Shown: positions 52,039 through 62,867 of the stretch, piece by piece
Numbering within the stretch: position 1 is the stretch's first letter
Layout: each line of letters begins with the position of its first letter
Assembly (NCBI GenBank): GCA_001953115.1
Contig: LSSL01001163.1
Span: 67,909-131,908, forward strand
Length of the DNA stretch: 64,000 nucleotides
Reading direction: 5' to 3'
Source of the DNA: Smittium mucronatum
Lineage: Eukaryota > Kickxellomycota > Harpellomycetes > Harpellales > Legeriomycetaceae
Translations under genes and position numbers: made by a program
Notes under the pieces: generated by a model
Told to the model about the DNA's origin: nothing
The model's input: only the letters and a program-made list of their open reading frames with translations
Databases searched by the model: none

Positions 52039-54965
52039 ATGTTTTCTCTCAAGGGGATATCTTCTTTTTTTTCAACAGAGAAATCAAGCAACCCAAAAAG
52101 ATTAAGCACCGGTCAATTTTTCAAAGTGCAAAGAGATTCGAAAATAAAGCATATATGCATGTAAGTTTTAGAAAAATAAAATAACCCTAATATCGAGTTA
52201 TTAATATTCCATTTATTCTTTTATCATAGTTATAAAGATTCCTCAATTTCTATCGAAAATAATTCGCAAGGAGTTGAAATTTTAGTTGTAAAACGAACAT
52301 TTGAGGAGGGCGAAAGGGAACTTGAATCCAATCAAGGTTATTAAATAGCAAAACCATTCTATAATTTCTTAAAAATATCTTAAAGATTTCCCTTATTAAA
52401 AATAAAACACCTAAATTTCAGGTTCAATTGATGAAACTAGGATTTTCGAATTATTAAAAATATCAAATTTGGATATGATTTCCTCTGAGGATAATATAAA
52501 TTCAATCATTTGGTCCTACTCTGAAAAAGATGTAAATATATTATATATATAATCATTTCCCACATGATTTTCATTAATTCATTTTAACTCTTTTATATTA
52601 GGAAACCTATTTATACGTGCCCGATATACAAGAGGTTTCTTCCTCCAGTATCGAAGAGTTTTATTCCAATTTGCATGGTTTAAGTGGTAAAAAAATAACT
52701 AAAATACCATTGACACCCCCTTCTACAGAGCAAAACAAAGACCCTGTCTCAAAAAATACAAGCAATGATCTAATAAACAGATTCTCAAAGTTGGAGTTAG
52801 ATATGAAAAAGAACACTACCCCTTCTGTTCTTTCTTCTACCCATCAAAAATTCGATAGCGACAAAAATGAAGATGACCTTATTGATAAAGAATTGGGTGA
52901 TGTTTTAGATGAGGTTGAGTCTACTCTAGAACTACAAGAAGCTGAGATAAATCTTCCGTTTTCCCCTTCAGAATTAGCTGTCGGGGAAAAGATATCATCA
53001 ATAATGGGAGAGCTGTATGCATTCGATTCAAAGTCCCAGTCTTTCCAATTAATTGCCCCAATTGTTATAGTAAATGTAATTAAAGTAGAGAAATATTGCT
53101 ACTATATGGTTGTGTACTCTAAATCTAAAAATTATGTCAGCCAAGAAATATTACCCAGGATGAACCCTGTCTTTAACTCTGAATATTTATCCATAGTATG
53201 GAATGTATTTAGCTCTATCGATATCCCATATTCCTTATCCGTGCGTTTTCCTAATATTGAAGATTATAAACTCGCCCACTCTTCGCTTGTTAGAGCTGCT
53301 TATGAAATTTTAAATAGAGAACCATGGGAGAAGGTTTCCAAAACTGACCAGAATTATATGCTAGATGCGAACGAAGAAAATATGGAGCTGGTTGATTCAC
53401 AGGAGTCTGAATACGTTTCTAGTGATAGCGATGATGAACAAAGTGAATCTGAAGATATTCTTCAACATAATGAAGAAATTCCAGTTGATGGATCTAATAG
53501 CGAATCTGACTCTGAAAGCGAAGAAGGTCAAGTTTATTCCAGTGAAAGTGAAGATGATCAAGTTGGAAATATAGATAATTCTCAACTTGATTCTAATGTT
53601 TCTATGCACAAAAAATTCTCTGCTTCTGAAAGTGAATACGGAATAAGTGTTAATAAAGAAAGACAAGATGAGCCTATTTATAACTCTAGTTCAGAAGAGG
53701 AGTCTGATTATGATTCAGAAGACTCAGAAGATTCAGAAGATTCGGAAGAAGATTCGGATGGCGAACAGAATGTGTCTTCCAGCAATAATAAATCCAATTT
53801 AGACTACGGCGACTTTAACAAGGGCTATACAAACTCTGCTCTTGCAGTTGGATATAGGGATGAAAGAAGCTATGTTCTTAGAGGTAATCAAATTGGGGTA
53901 TTCAAACAGACTGATGATGATACTATTGAACACTCTACAACCATAACCAAAATAAGTGATTCTAAAGGATCCTTATTCACCCCCTCGAAAATGATGCTGC
54001 ATGAAATGGACACCGCCATGGTTATGATGAACCCATCTGCACCCAATAGTCTCTTTAAAATGGATTTAGAGGTGGGTAAAGTAGTTGAGGAGTGGAAAGT
54101 TCACGATTACATAACCCCTTTGGACATTATCCCAGAAACAAAATACGCACCAACCACAGGCACTAAAACTTTAGTTGGTATCTCTCACAACTCCCTCTTC
54201 AAAATCGATCCGAGAATTGGAAATGATCAGAAGCTAGTGGAATCTCAATACAAGCAATACTTTTCGAAAAACAAATTTTCAAGTGCTGCGTCTACCGAAT
54301 TAGGTAACATTGTTGTGGGAAGCGAAAAGGGGGAGATTAGATTATTCGATCGTATTGGAGTTAAAGCAAAAACATCTCTTCCAGCATTGGGTGAACCTAT
54401 AATTGGTATTGATGTCACAGGAGATGGAAGATATGTTGTGGCTACATTTGAAACGTATTTATTATTAATTGATACTTTGATACCAAAAGAACTTCAAAAG
54501 AACAGATCTTCGGGAAGTGAAAATGACATGGTAACAGGGTTTTTAAGTAGCTTCCCTTCAAATAGCAAACCCATGCCAAAGAGGCTGCAATTAAGACCCG
54601 AACACGTTGTTTACATGGGAGAAGCTGTTAAATTTACTCCTGCTCGATTTAATACAAGTTCAGGTGATGATGGAACAGGTTCCGTAAGAGGTGAAAGAAC
54701 TATAGTTACTTCTACCGGATCTTTTGTTCTCACTTGGAATCTTAGAAAAGTTTTAGCAACTGGAAGAGGTGACAGCTATCACATAAAACAACATTCCGAT
54801 AAGATTATAGCTAATAATTTTACTTTTGGAGTCGACAAAAACATTGTGGTCACTATGCCCAATGATGTCTTACTCGTAGGGAAAAACGAAATGGCAAGAC
54901 CAAGTAGGAAAACTTTAACCTCTTTTAAAACTCCAGTTAAAACATGGGAACAATGCAATCAGTAA
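52039..54965 (+). CDS. VID27: Vacuolar import and degradation protein Vid27
   Basis: Four exons: 52039-52160, 52230-52336, 52422-52531, 52602-54965. Introns are 69, 85 and 70 nt with GT/AG ends; the product is 900 aa. I chose the ATG at 52039 because its frame gives the family N-terminus (MFSLKGISSFF, then STGQFFKVQRD) and splices into IYKDSSISI and LVVKRTFEEGERELE, where relatives have an IFKDA...IRR segment and a RAYEEGEEEL segment. Residues about 370-512 are a Ser/Asp/Glu-rich linker with nine-base repeats encoding SED units. The C-terminal Vid27 domain starts near residue 520 (LAVGYRDERSYVLRGNQIGV) and contains repeated beta-propeller-like strands such as PSAPNSLFKMDLEVGKVVEEW and VGSEKGEIRLFDRIG. 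In yeast the protein is linked to vacuolar degradation of gluconeogenic enzymes and its biochemistry is poorly defined. Stop is TAA. Confidence 0.92.
53383..53800 (+). repeat. Acidic Ser/Asp/Glu-coding low-complexity stretch in VID27
   Basis: Codes for alternating Ser, Glu and Asp; near 53718-53760 a nine-base unit of the type GATTCAGAA repeats four to five times. Such linkers are common in Vid27 proteins and are a site for length variation and casein-kinase-like phosphorylation (inference). Confidence 0.75.
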
Positions 54966-57334
54966 TCTGAAATATCTGTTATTAGTATTTATTGCAAATT
55001 TTTTTTTTTATAAATTTAATTCCTGCTTCGACCAATCGTAAAATATTGTTTTTTGAGTTTCTAACCCATACAAGAATCACCTTCATATAGTTTTAAACCA
55101 CTAAAAAGTACTCTTATTCTGTGATATCTCCCATTTTTTGAACAATGGTCATTAATAATTTCTATTAGTAATGTTGGATTTTAAAAAACAAAAAAACATT
55201 GTTTAAGATTCCCTGGCTTCGCTAGATTAAGACATCTAATTATGGATTACTGTTATTAAAACCCTTTTGGGTCTGGTACGTGAAACTGAACATCCTTTTG
55301 AATCACTAGTGTAAAACTGATTGAAAAATAAAACTATTTTACATTTATCAATTGTTTCTCAAATCCCATAAATAAAACCAATTTTTTTACATAATTTGAA
55401 GGTATAGACGATAAATCGATTTGATAGGGTTGGGGTTGGGGTTGGGGTTGGTAAAAACTAAAATTTAAACTGAAAAAAATGTGGTTAGAAACGTCTATAA
55501 ATTAAAGAAATTTTAGAATAATGAATGCATTTCTATTAACATAGAAAGTTGGCAGCGGAAAAAATTATAATGTTTTTTAATTGATTTTGATTATTTATTT
55601 ACTCGATTTTAATATTGATTTTTTCTATTTGTGTAATTTTTTTTTTGAGTCTTTACACCATCCGTCCGGAGGAAAACAAAATAGACTATTTTTTTTTAGT
55701 TATTATATTGATTTTTTATGTCGGTCCTTTAGACCAGCTTAATTACACTATGATTTCAACTGGAGTTATAAAATCTTACAAATAGAAAATCGGTATAAAA
55801 CCATTCTTTAAAATAATATGCGTTTTTGAATATTAGGTTGGCGTAGGGCTTCGGGATTATATTAAGCACAAGATGTCCACCCAATTCAATAAAATAATTA
55901 GAATTTTGAATAACAACTAAACTAGACGTTTAATACAACATATGGGACTTGGATTAATTAGTAAATGATAGTGTAAATATTTGAGATTTAGTTTCAATAA
56001 GCAAAACTTGAATTGAAAGATAGTTTTTTAACTGGTCCAAATGATAGAAACCTTGTTGGGACAGCGCATAGACATTCTTGAAGAATCAAAATGACGAGGG
56101 AAGGTGATTCTGACGCCTGTTTTATAAAGTTGGATTATTATTAGCCTGTAATATAGTTTTTAGCCTTTAGTATTTAATCACAAGAGCTTATTACAGGTTT
56201 ATAGGCTATTCTGTGTTCGTTGACAATCAGTTCGCGAAGATATCATTCTGGAAAAGCTGAACTTTAATACGGGAAATTTTTTTCTTAAAAGAATTCTGTA
56301 AGATAATAATAGAATATTAGTGGATGTTTATAGATACAGCCCATAGATTTTATTACTCCACTATTTGATTTTGATGTGGGGTTCTCCCCACTTTTTGATA
56401 AGGCGGTTTACGGGTGCAAGTGTTCAAAAATGTGATAAAGTAATAAGCATTCGTATCGATTTTTTGCAAATTATGATTAGAATGCCGCATGAATACATGT
56501 ATCTTCCAATTATAATAAGCTTAACTGAACTAGTACACGGTGGATTTGTCAGGCACAAAAAATCACTAAAACTCTCGATTGTTTAAATTCTGAGAGAATT
56601 TTCGTGACTCGGCAAATCTTTCATAACCATGAAAATCACAAAAACACAAAGGCAGAATGGAAATAAACAATCACTAATTGTTTCCATAAACATAGGAAAC
56701 TCAGTAGTCTTGTATTTTGAAACGGGTTTCAGTACACTGATCCTTCGCAAATACGCTTTCTCGGAGAACAAACAAAACTCTTGATGATCGATACCAGGAC
56801 ATCCCTGATATTGAGAAAAAGGCTGAAGTGAAATTATAGAAAAATCTCGCGAATCTTGAGAGTTTATTCATTTCAAAGCTCAATTGGTATATGGTTCTTA
56901 ATATCTTGCGATAAAATTATGCTTAAATATGGAATTTTTCCTATCTTCTAGTTTAAAAGATGTTTGGCGCCAGTAACTAATTGTTAAAAGTTGTAAATCT
57001 CATTGTTGAATATAACAATCTTCTAAGCACTAAGTTCCAACCGGATAAATACCAAGAATAACTCTTAGAAAGCTCGGCAATTATCATATAATGACTTGAT
57101 TATTCTTTCATTTTTTTTAAAGTTCTATTGTATAATAGTGATTGTTCGGAAACTAATTGCACAATAGCAGGCTTAACCTTAGCGGCTCACTAATTTAGTT
57201 CCTAAATTTTAAACTTTATTTGAAAATTTAATTATCTTATCGTAAAATTTATAATATAAGGGAGTTTAACATCATATAAAATTAGCTCTTAGCTTAGATA
57301 AAACATATAAGACTCGATTGTTTGGTATATAATA
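54966..57334. other. Intergenic with decayed repeat sequence
   Basis: No intact gene. It contains the G-rich tract at 55427-55451 and balanced-composition patches between 56.0 and 57.2 kb. In one of these (56365-56586) a frame reads YLPIIISLTELVHGGFVRHKK, loosely like the zinc-binding start of a Ty3/gypsy integrase. That reading is weak. Confidence 0.4.
55427..55451 (+). repeat. (GGGGTT)n interstitial telomere-like / G-quadruplex tract
   Basis: GGG, then three TTGGGG units, then TTGG: four G-runs of three to four spaced by TT, enough for an intramolecular quadruplex. It lies 460 bp after the VID27 stop. Confidence 0.85.
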
Positions 57335-57339
57335 TTGAT

Positions 57340-57535
57340 ATTATATTCGATCCCATCCCCTATTTTCATCCTCCTACTTCTTTGTAGTTCTACTCCTATC
57401 ATCCTTCGAAGTATATTCCTTAGCATCATCTTCCTTTATATTCCGACATACTCGACCTTAACATCAATTAAAACCACATCCATAATTCACCTATCCTACA
57501 TACAAACACATTCAATCCGTAAAACCCTCTAAGAA
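57340..57535 (+). promoter_or_regulatory. Pyrimidine-rich stretch upstream of the HMG-box gene
   Basis: About 200 bp of strongly C+T-biased sequence on plus, some 220-410 bp before the HMG-box ATG, preceded by a TATATAATATTGATATTA-like patch near 57327. CT-rich blocks often mark fungal core promoters and transcription starts; here it is only positional evidence. The 65-codon frame across it is a by-product of the bias. Confidence 0.3.
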
Positions 57536-57750
57536 ATATTTATTTTTACACAGACATAAAGTATTGCATTTTTTCATACAAAATTTTATCTAGTAAGACC
57601 TCAATAAAGTCTCTGTTTTCAAAAGAAGCCGGCTTTTATATAGCAAAAAAAAAAAGAAATAAAACTTCCTACTATAATAACTGCTCCTATTTTGAGAAAT
57701 TAGTCCTTGTAGGGGTATCTAAATTGGCTAGTTTACAGTATTGCACAAAA

Positions 57751-59391
57751 ATGGAAAATTCAGAAAATATAGATTATAGAAACGATGTTTCTTACTTCTC
57801 TGGAAATAAGTCTCAGATAGACACTCAGCAATTTTTCAAGTCCAACGACCCTGAAAACGCGCATAAAATTTCTCAATCAAATTCTAGTATTAGCAATACT
57901 TCTGAATCTAATATAACAGAATCGACAACTTCTAAAGGTTATGGTTCCTTGGAACAAAACCCTATTGCAAACTTGCCCAATTTTCCTGTAGAAATCATTG
58001 GAGAACAAGGTGGATACCATTCTGGTATCAGTTCTTTGAAAGACAATCACTTTCAGAATTCAGAAAATGATGATCGATTCTTCTTTAATCAGATCCCAAA
58101 CTCGTTCCATTCTAACAATGATGCTCAAAATATGGACATTTTGTCGAAATCTAACACAAATATGTATCCAATGTCAATTGATCATAGATATGGCAATTTA
58201 GGATCAGTTCAAGCTTTTGGCATAAAGCAAGACAGCTACATTAATAACAAAGATCAATCAAAGGTTAAGAGGACTCCTCGACCGCCTAATGCATTTATTA
58301 TTTATCGTAAAGAGATACAGGCCGATGTGATAAAAAGTAATCCTGGAGTTTCAAATAAAGAAATATCTTGCATCATTGGGAAAATGTGGAAGGCTGCACC
58401 CCAAAGTATTAAAGATGAGTACAAGGAGAAGGCTGATCAAGAGAAAATAGACCATAAAAAGAAGTTTCCTGACTACAAATATCAGCCTAGAAAATCTAAA
58501 AAGGCTATCAAGATGGATAATGATGGAATAACTAATATTGCTGATAGAAAATCATATGAAATTAACTCTAACAGAAGGTTCTTATTTCCGTCAAATTCTA
58601 AATCTTTTGAAGGTCATGAAATGGCCTCTGATATTATATTAAACCAAAACCCTACTCATATAAAAGAATATATTAAGACATCTCGTCAATTGCAACAACC
58701 AGAGCCAAACAAAATACTGAACTATCAGAATGATTATTCACAGCCCCAATTCAACAGCCAAGTCAGTAGTTTTTCAAATTTAGGTCTTTCTACATCGCCT
58801 TACATGGACGGATATAGGAATCAATTGGGGATTTCAATCGAAGGTCAAAATTATCAACAGAATGCATTTATTTCACCGCCAACATCAAACAAAAGCCTGC
58901 TTCAATATAACAGTGGTGGATTTGTTCAAGCTATGAACGGTGATGGTTTGGATTTTGACGCATTTGCATGTCCATCAGAAAGTGATTATGTATCATCAAT
59001 GCTTAACAAAAACATTGCAGGTCTACCTAGATTGTATCAACAAAATGATAATGTATCTGACTTGCAATTCTCTCAGCTCCAAAACAATACTTATAAATAC
59101 TCCCACGAAAACGGAAATAAATTGATATCTCAGATTACAAACGGTAGACATGAGGTTAGTAATCAATACTCTCGTCTTCCTGAGATTGGTGCATTCATTT
59201 CTAATTCTACGGACGCATTCGCGCAAATCAATAACTCATACAGGCAAAACGCAATTCCATCTAACGGGAATCGTGGCTATGAACAATACAGTGATTCTAA
59301 CGAATTTAACCAAACTCAGGAGGGAATTATGTATTCGCAAAATAGCGTATTTTCCATCCCAATAGTATCCGATTTGCAAAGGAAAATGTAA
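57751..59391 (+). CDS. HMG-box (MATA_HMG-type) transcription factor
   Basis: Single exon of 546 aa; the frame is open 27 nt further upstream, but the first ATG is 57751 (MENSENIDYRND). Residues about 172-245 form one HMG box: RTPRPPNAFIIYRKEIQ, then NPGVSNKEISCIIGKMWK and FPDYKYQPRKSKK. The R-P-x-N-A-F-I-x-Y-R start and the D-Y-x-Y-x-P-R-K end are typical of the sequence-specific class that includes fungal mating-type and Ste11-like regulators, rather than abundant non-specific HMGB proteins. The rest is low-complexity, rich in Asn, Ser, Gln and Tyr, as in many fungal activators. No mating-locus neighbours that I know from zygomycetes (triose-phosphate transporter, RNA helicase) are seen, so a role at a sex locus is not established. 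Stop is TAA. Confidence 0.85.
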   Translation: MENSENIDYRNDVSYFSGNKSQIDTQQFFKSNDPENAHKISQSNSSISNTSESNITESTTSKGYGSLEQNPIANLPNFPVEIIGEQGGYHSGISSLKDNHFQNSENDDRFFFNQIPNSFHSNNDAQNMDILSKSNTNMYPMSIDHRYGNLGSVQAFGIKQDSYINNKDQSKVKRTPRPPNAFIIYRKEIQADVIKSNPGVSNKEISCIIGKMWKAAPQSIKDEYKEKADQEKIDHKKKFPDYKYQPRKSKKAIKMDNDGITNIADRKSYEINSNRRFLFPSNSKSFEGHEMASDIILNQNPTHIKEYIKTSRQLQQPEPNKILNYQNDYSQPQFNSQVSSFSNLGLSTSPYMDGYRNQLGISIEGQNYQQNAFISPPTSNKSLLQYNSGGFVQAMNGDGLDFDAFACPSESDYVSSMLNKNIAGLPRLYQQNDNVSDLQFSQLQNNTYKYSHENGNKLISQITNGRHEVSNQYSRLPEIGAFISNSTDAFAQINNSYRQNAIPSNGNRGYEQYSDSNEFNQTQEGIMYSQNSVFSIPIVSDLQRKM

Positions 59392-62111
59392 AATGTAACT
59401 GAGAAATAAGCAGTTGAATCTACTATCAAATAAACTCGGATATTTTATTTTTTCGCATCATTATTTTTAGCATTGGAACCCCGGGGTTTTAACTAATCAT
59501 TACATTTACATTTACATTTACGTACATATATACAAACTTTATATATTTTCTTATTAAACCTGTGCGATGGCTGTTTGTTTAACTGCTTTGATTTTTTTTC
59601 TAAAAAAAAATTTTTTCTTTTTGGCAAAAACTTTATGATGACTTTTATTCGCTTTTAGGGATTATCTGCTATGGAAAGACAAAAAATTTATCGATTTACT
59701 AATAAATTATTTACAATATCTATAAAAGTTATAACTTACTAAAATGCTGGTAATGGATTTCATTAACTAATAGAGGTTATGATAACATAGACACTTTAAA
59801 AGTTTATTTAATATAGATGAGTGTTTTGGTCATTGTTTTAAATAAAGAAATTGTATTATGTTTTCTTTTTTATATCTTATCTTGACTACACCTATCTTTT
59901 ATAGGCAATTTTGAGACATTATCAAAATAATTGTCAGTGAAAATAAAAAAAATAGACCATAAATCCATCGATGATCTTAAAGCAGAAAGATCGGCTGTAA
60001 AGAATGCTTATCAATATCATGCTATTGATCCTAATTCCTGAGACTAGGACCCCAGAGTATCTGGAAAATACCAATTGTGATCTTCCGAGTCGCCCAGTGA
60101 CTTTAAAAAGTGGAGTTTTTATGTATTAAATTTAAAAAATATTGACATTCTGCAAATTTGATGTACCCAAAAGTGCCAAATTCATCCTTCTTTGCTACAC
60201 ACAAAGGAAAAAATATCAATTAGAGAAATTAGGAGGTTCATAGATGCACAATTTAATAAGGCTATTAAAGATAATTTTTTAATTTTAGCGAGTTACTATT
60301 AAGCATTTTTGAAAACTCTCTTTGGTGAGGGGGATTTCTAATCATAATACAAGTCAGATCCAAATCGACACTATTGATCATGAGATTGTTCACGAAACCC
60401 CATTTTTTTAGCATCCATTTGCCCAGAACACTTGAGCTGCAAAGTTAAAGTTATTCATCAGTCTTCTTGGTTCAAATCTCATAAGGTATAGAACTACTGG
60501 CACAGAAGAAGGGGGGATGGGAAGAACTTTTAGAAAAAAATTATCTTGATATTTTCAACAAGTTTTTATAGCTTTTGTTAATCAAAAACTATATCTTCTG
60601 TAAAAAAAAGGGAGGGAGAGGGTAGTTTTGAGATAGCAAAAGTCAAAAAATTTAGCTTCTATTTTAATAGCTCAAAAATAAGCTGATTCTGTGATGTAGT
60701 TGACAGTTAAAATTTTAATTTTTTTATTTGAATGTTTTAAAATTGAAATTTTATAGTTAGGTTAAAGACCTATTAAAAATACTTTAGCTTTAATTTCCTA
60801 AAAGTTAGAGTGTTATTTATTGGAACTTTTTTCTTTTTTTGTAAGCAAAATTTGTTTTAAACCCATCGGACCTTTTATCAAAAATAATCAAGAAATACAT
60901 ATTATTTGTATCCAATTTCGCAAAAATAATAATAAGTATCAGTTTATGCCAATATTACTAAAAAAATACACAATTTAATAAATCCTATTATGGATTTATT
61001 TATAGGGGATTTATTTAAAATATTTAAATATTAAACAAAGCTTTTAAAAAAAACACAAAAAAAGGCAAAAACAAATAATAAATAATAAATTTCGCCTCAC
61101 TCCCATCTGTCGCTATCTCGACCCCATATCCACTGGGCATTTTTTTAAAGAAATTTAAATATGTTAAATTCTTCGAAATCCCTTCTTTTATTTATTAATT
61201 TGTTTATTTTCGGTAAAATAGAAATAACGTGAAAAGGTTTGTATGACTTCTAAATGACAGCTAGCAATAATTTTTTAAACCGAGCCATCAAGATCAACTC
61301 TTGAAAAAATACCCAGAGTTTCAAAATAAATAGTAAAGTCGCTTTTTAAATCTTAGGAACTTTTTTACAATATACGCTCTAAGTATCAAACATAAATAAA
61401 GCATACCTAAACACAAATTCTAAATTACAGGTAGACCCTAAAGGTCCGAGATGTGATTAATTGGTATTTTTAACTTGGATATTTTTATAGTATTTTTAAT
61501 AATAGATTTCGAAAAATAAGTATAAGTATAAATAAAACTATTTATTATTAAAAGCCTAGTTTTTGCTAGGGCTCCAATAAAAAGAATACGATGATAATAA
61601 AAAGACCCTTATAAAAGATAACTATATCAAAGTCTATGGGGGGTCTTTATGGAATTTTAATTCTTTTTTAATTAAGTTTAAATTTAACAATATATGTTTC
61701 CTCTCACCGGAAAGTTTATATAGATCGAAATGTATGTATAATTATCAAAAAGAAATACTTTTTTTTTTCAAGATAAATATATTTAGAGCTGTTAAAGATT
61801 TAGAAAAGCTAGATTAAAATACGAAAATATTTCGAAATTTCTGTATCTCAACCCCCTTTTGTCATTTTAGTATCTAAGTACTTTCCGGGAATTTGTTCAA
61901 GGGGGATAATAGATGACCTAATATTAGGGGATTAAGTTTTCTGTGCCTGTGGTTTTTAATCAGAAATTCGACTGACTTTCCTGTTAGGTTTCTATAAAAT
62001 TTTTGACAACATTCCTTAAATTTTCGCAGTACTAAGGCTTTCAAAAATTCTGCTCAATCTAATCTAAATACATCAAAGAGCCAAATATACATTTTTGAGA
62101 ATTTTTGTTTT
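59392..62111. other. Intergenic, mostly AT-rich, no gene seen
   Basis: Begins with the HMG-box 3' region, which has about four tandem ACATTT units near 59502-59522. A balanced-composition patch at 59.9-60.6 kb looks like eroded repeat sequence, but no domain could be recognised. The remainder is AT-rich. Confidence 0.45.
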
Positions 62112-62720
62112 GTTTTTTTTTCACGAAATTTGATTGTAAGATACGTTATTAAGAACTAAACTATAAAAACATCATAATATATACATATATATAAAAGACT
62201 ATTAACATAATCACAATAAGCTCCTCTGCCGGACCACCGGCTGCGTACTTATGGATAAAGGGTGAAATCTCCAACCGAAATACATCCATCCACCCCCGCA
62301 TGGGCCTGTTTTAAGTAGGCTGGATTTCCGAATCCTTAACGGTTATGAATTAAGCTCACTTTTATTGGAAAAACCCCCATTTAAGCTATTGAGCTCCTAC
62401 TTAGAGTTTACATATAATAGGATTAATAAAACTAGGCCCATTTTCAAGCGTTGGATTGATCGACTTGACTTCTTCCGACAAATTGATGATAGAATGAACA
62501 TACCATTAAACAAGGCTCGAGATTTTTTCATAAACACAAAATAAAGCATTGAACATAACTGAACCATACGACCTGAACTCGATACGACAATAACGATTAG
62601 TGAAATGCAACTTAGATCAGAAGGTAACCTTAGATACCCAGACAAGGAAACACATTCCATAAGACCTGTAAATAAGCACAAATTGAAGAAAATTAGAGCC
62701 GAGAGAAAAATTAAAGAGCA
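62112..62720 (-). mobile_element. Decayed retroelement, best-preserved 3' copy
   Basis: Minus-strand reading: an open stretch of 94 codons ends at 62397, followed by about 275 bp of untranslated sequence with CTTAACGGTTATGAATTAAG (in reverse) near 62340, a CAGCCGGTGGTCCGGCAGAG block near 62230, and the family terminus with an A-tail (T run at 62112-62121 on plus). The coding remnant contains RLPSDLS and RKKSSRSIQRLKMG but no motif that fixes the clade. It lies about 150 bp beyond the 3' end of the Hsp70 gene. Confidence 0.6.
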
Positions 62721-62867
62721 CCAGTAAAAAATGATTCTAGAATATATATAACAATTGTAATATCAAACAATTATTAAAGATTGTGAAAATATCGAAGGAC
62801 TATGTAAATAGTAAAGTTTGTAATAGGAAAAGGGTATTGAAGGCGAAGCTAAATGAAACAAATAAAA

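Noticed and set aside
51984..52184. 66-codon open frame starting at TTG as the VID27 N-terminus
   Set aside because: The ATG at 52039 lies in another frame, gives the family N-terminal motif and splices in phase to the conserved IYKDSSISI exon.
60420..60500. Possible tRNA because of GGTTCAAATCTC
   Set aside because: No acceptor, D-arm or anticodon-arm pairing can be drawn around it.
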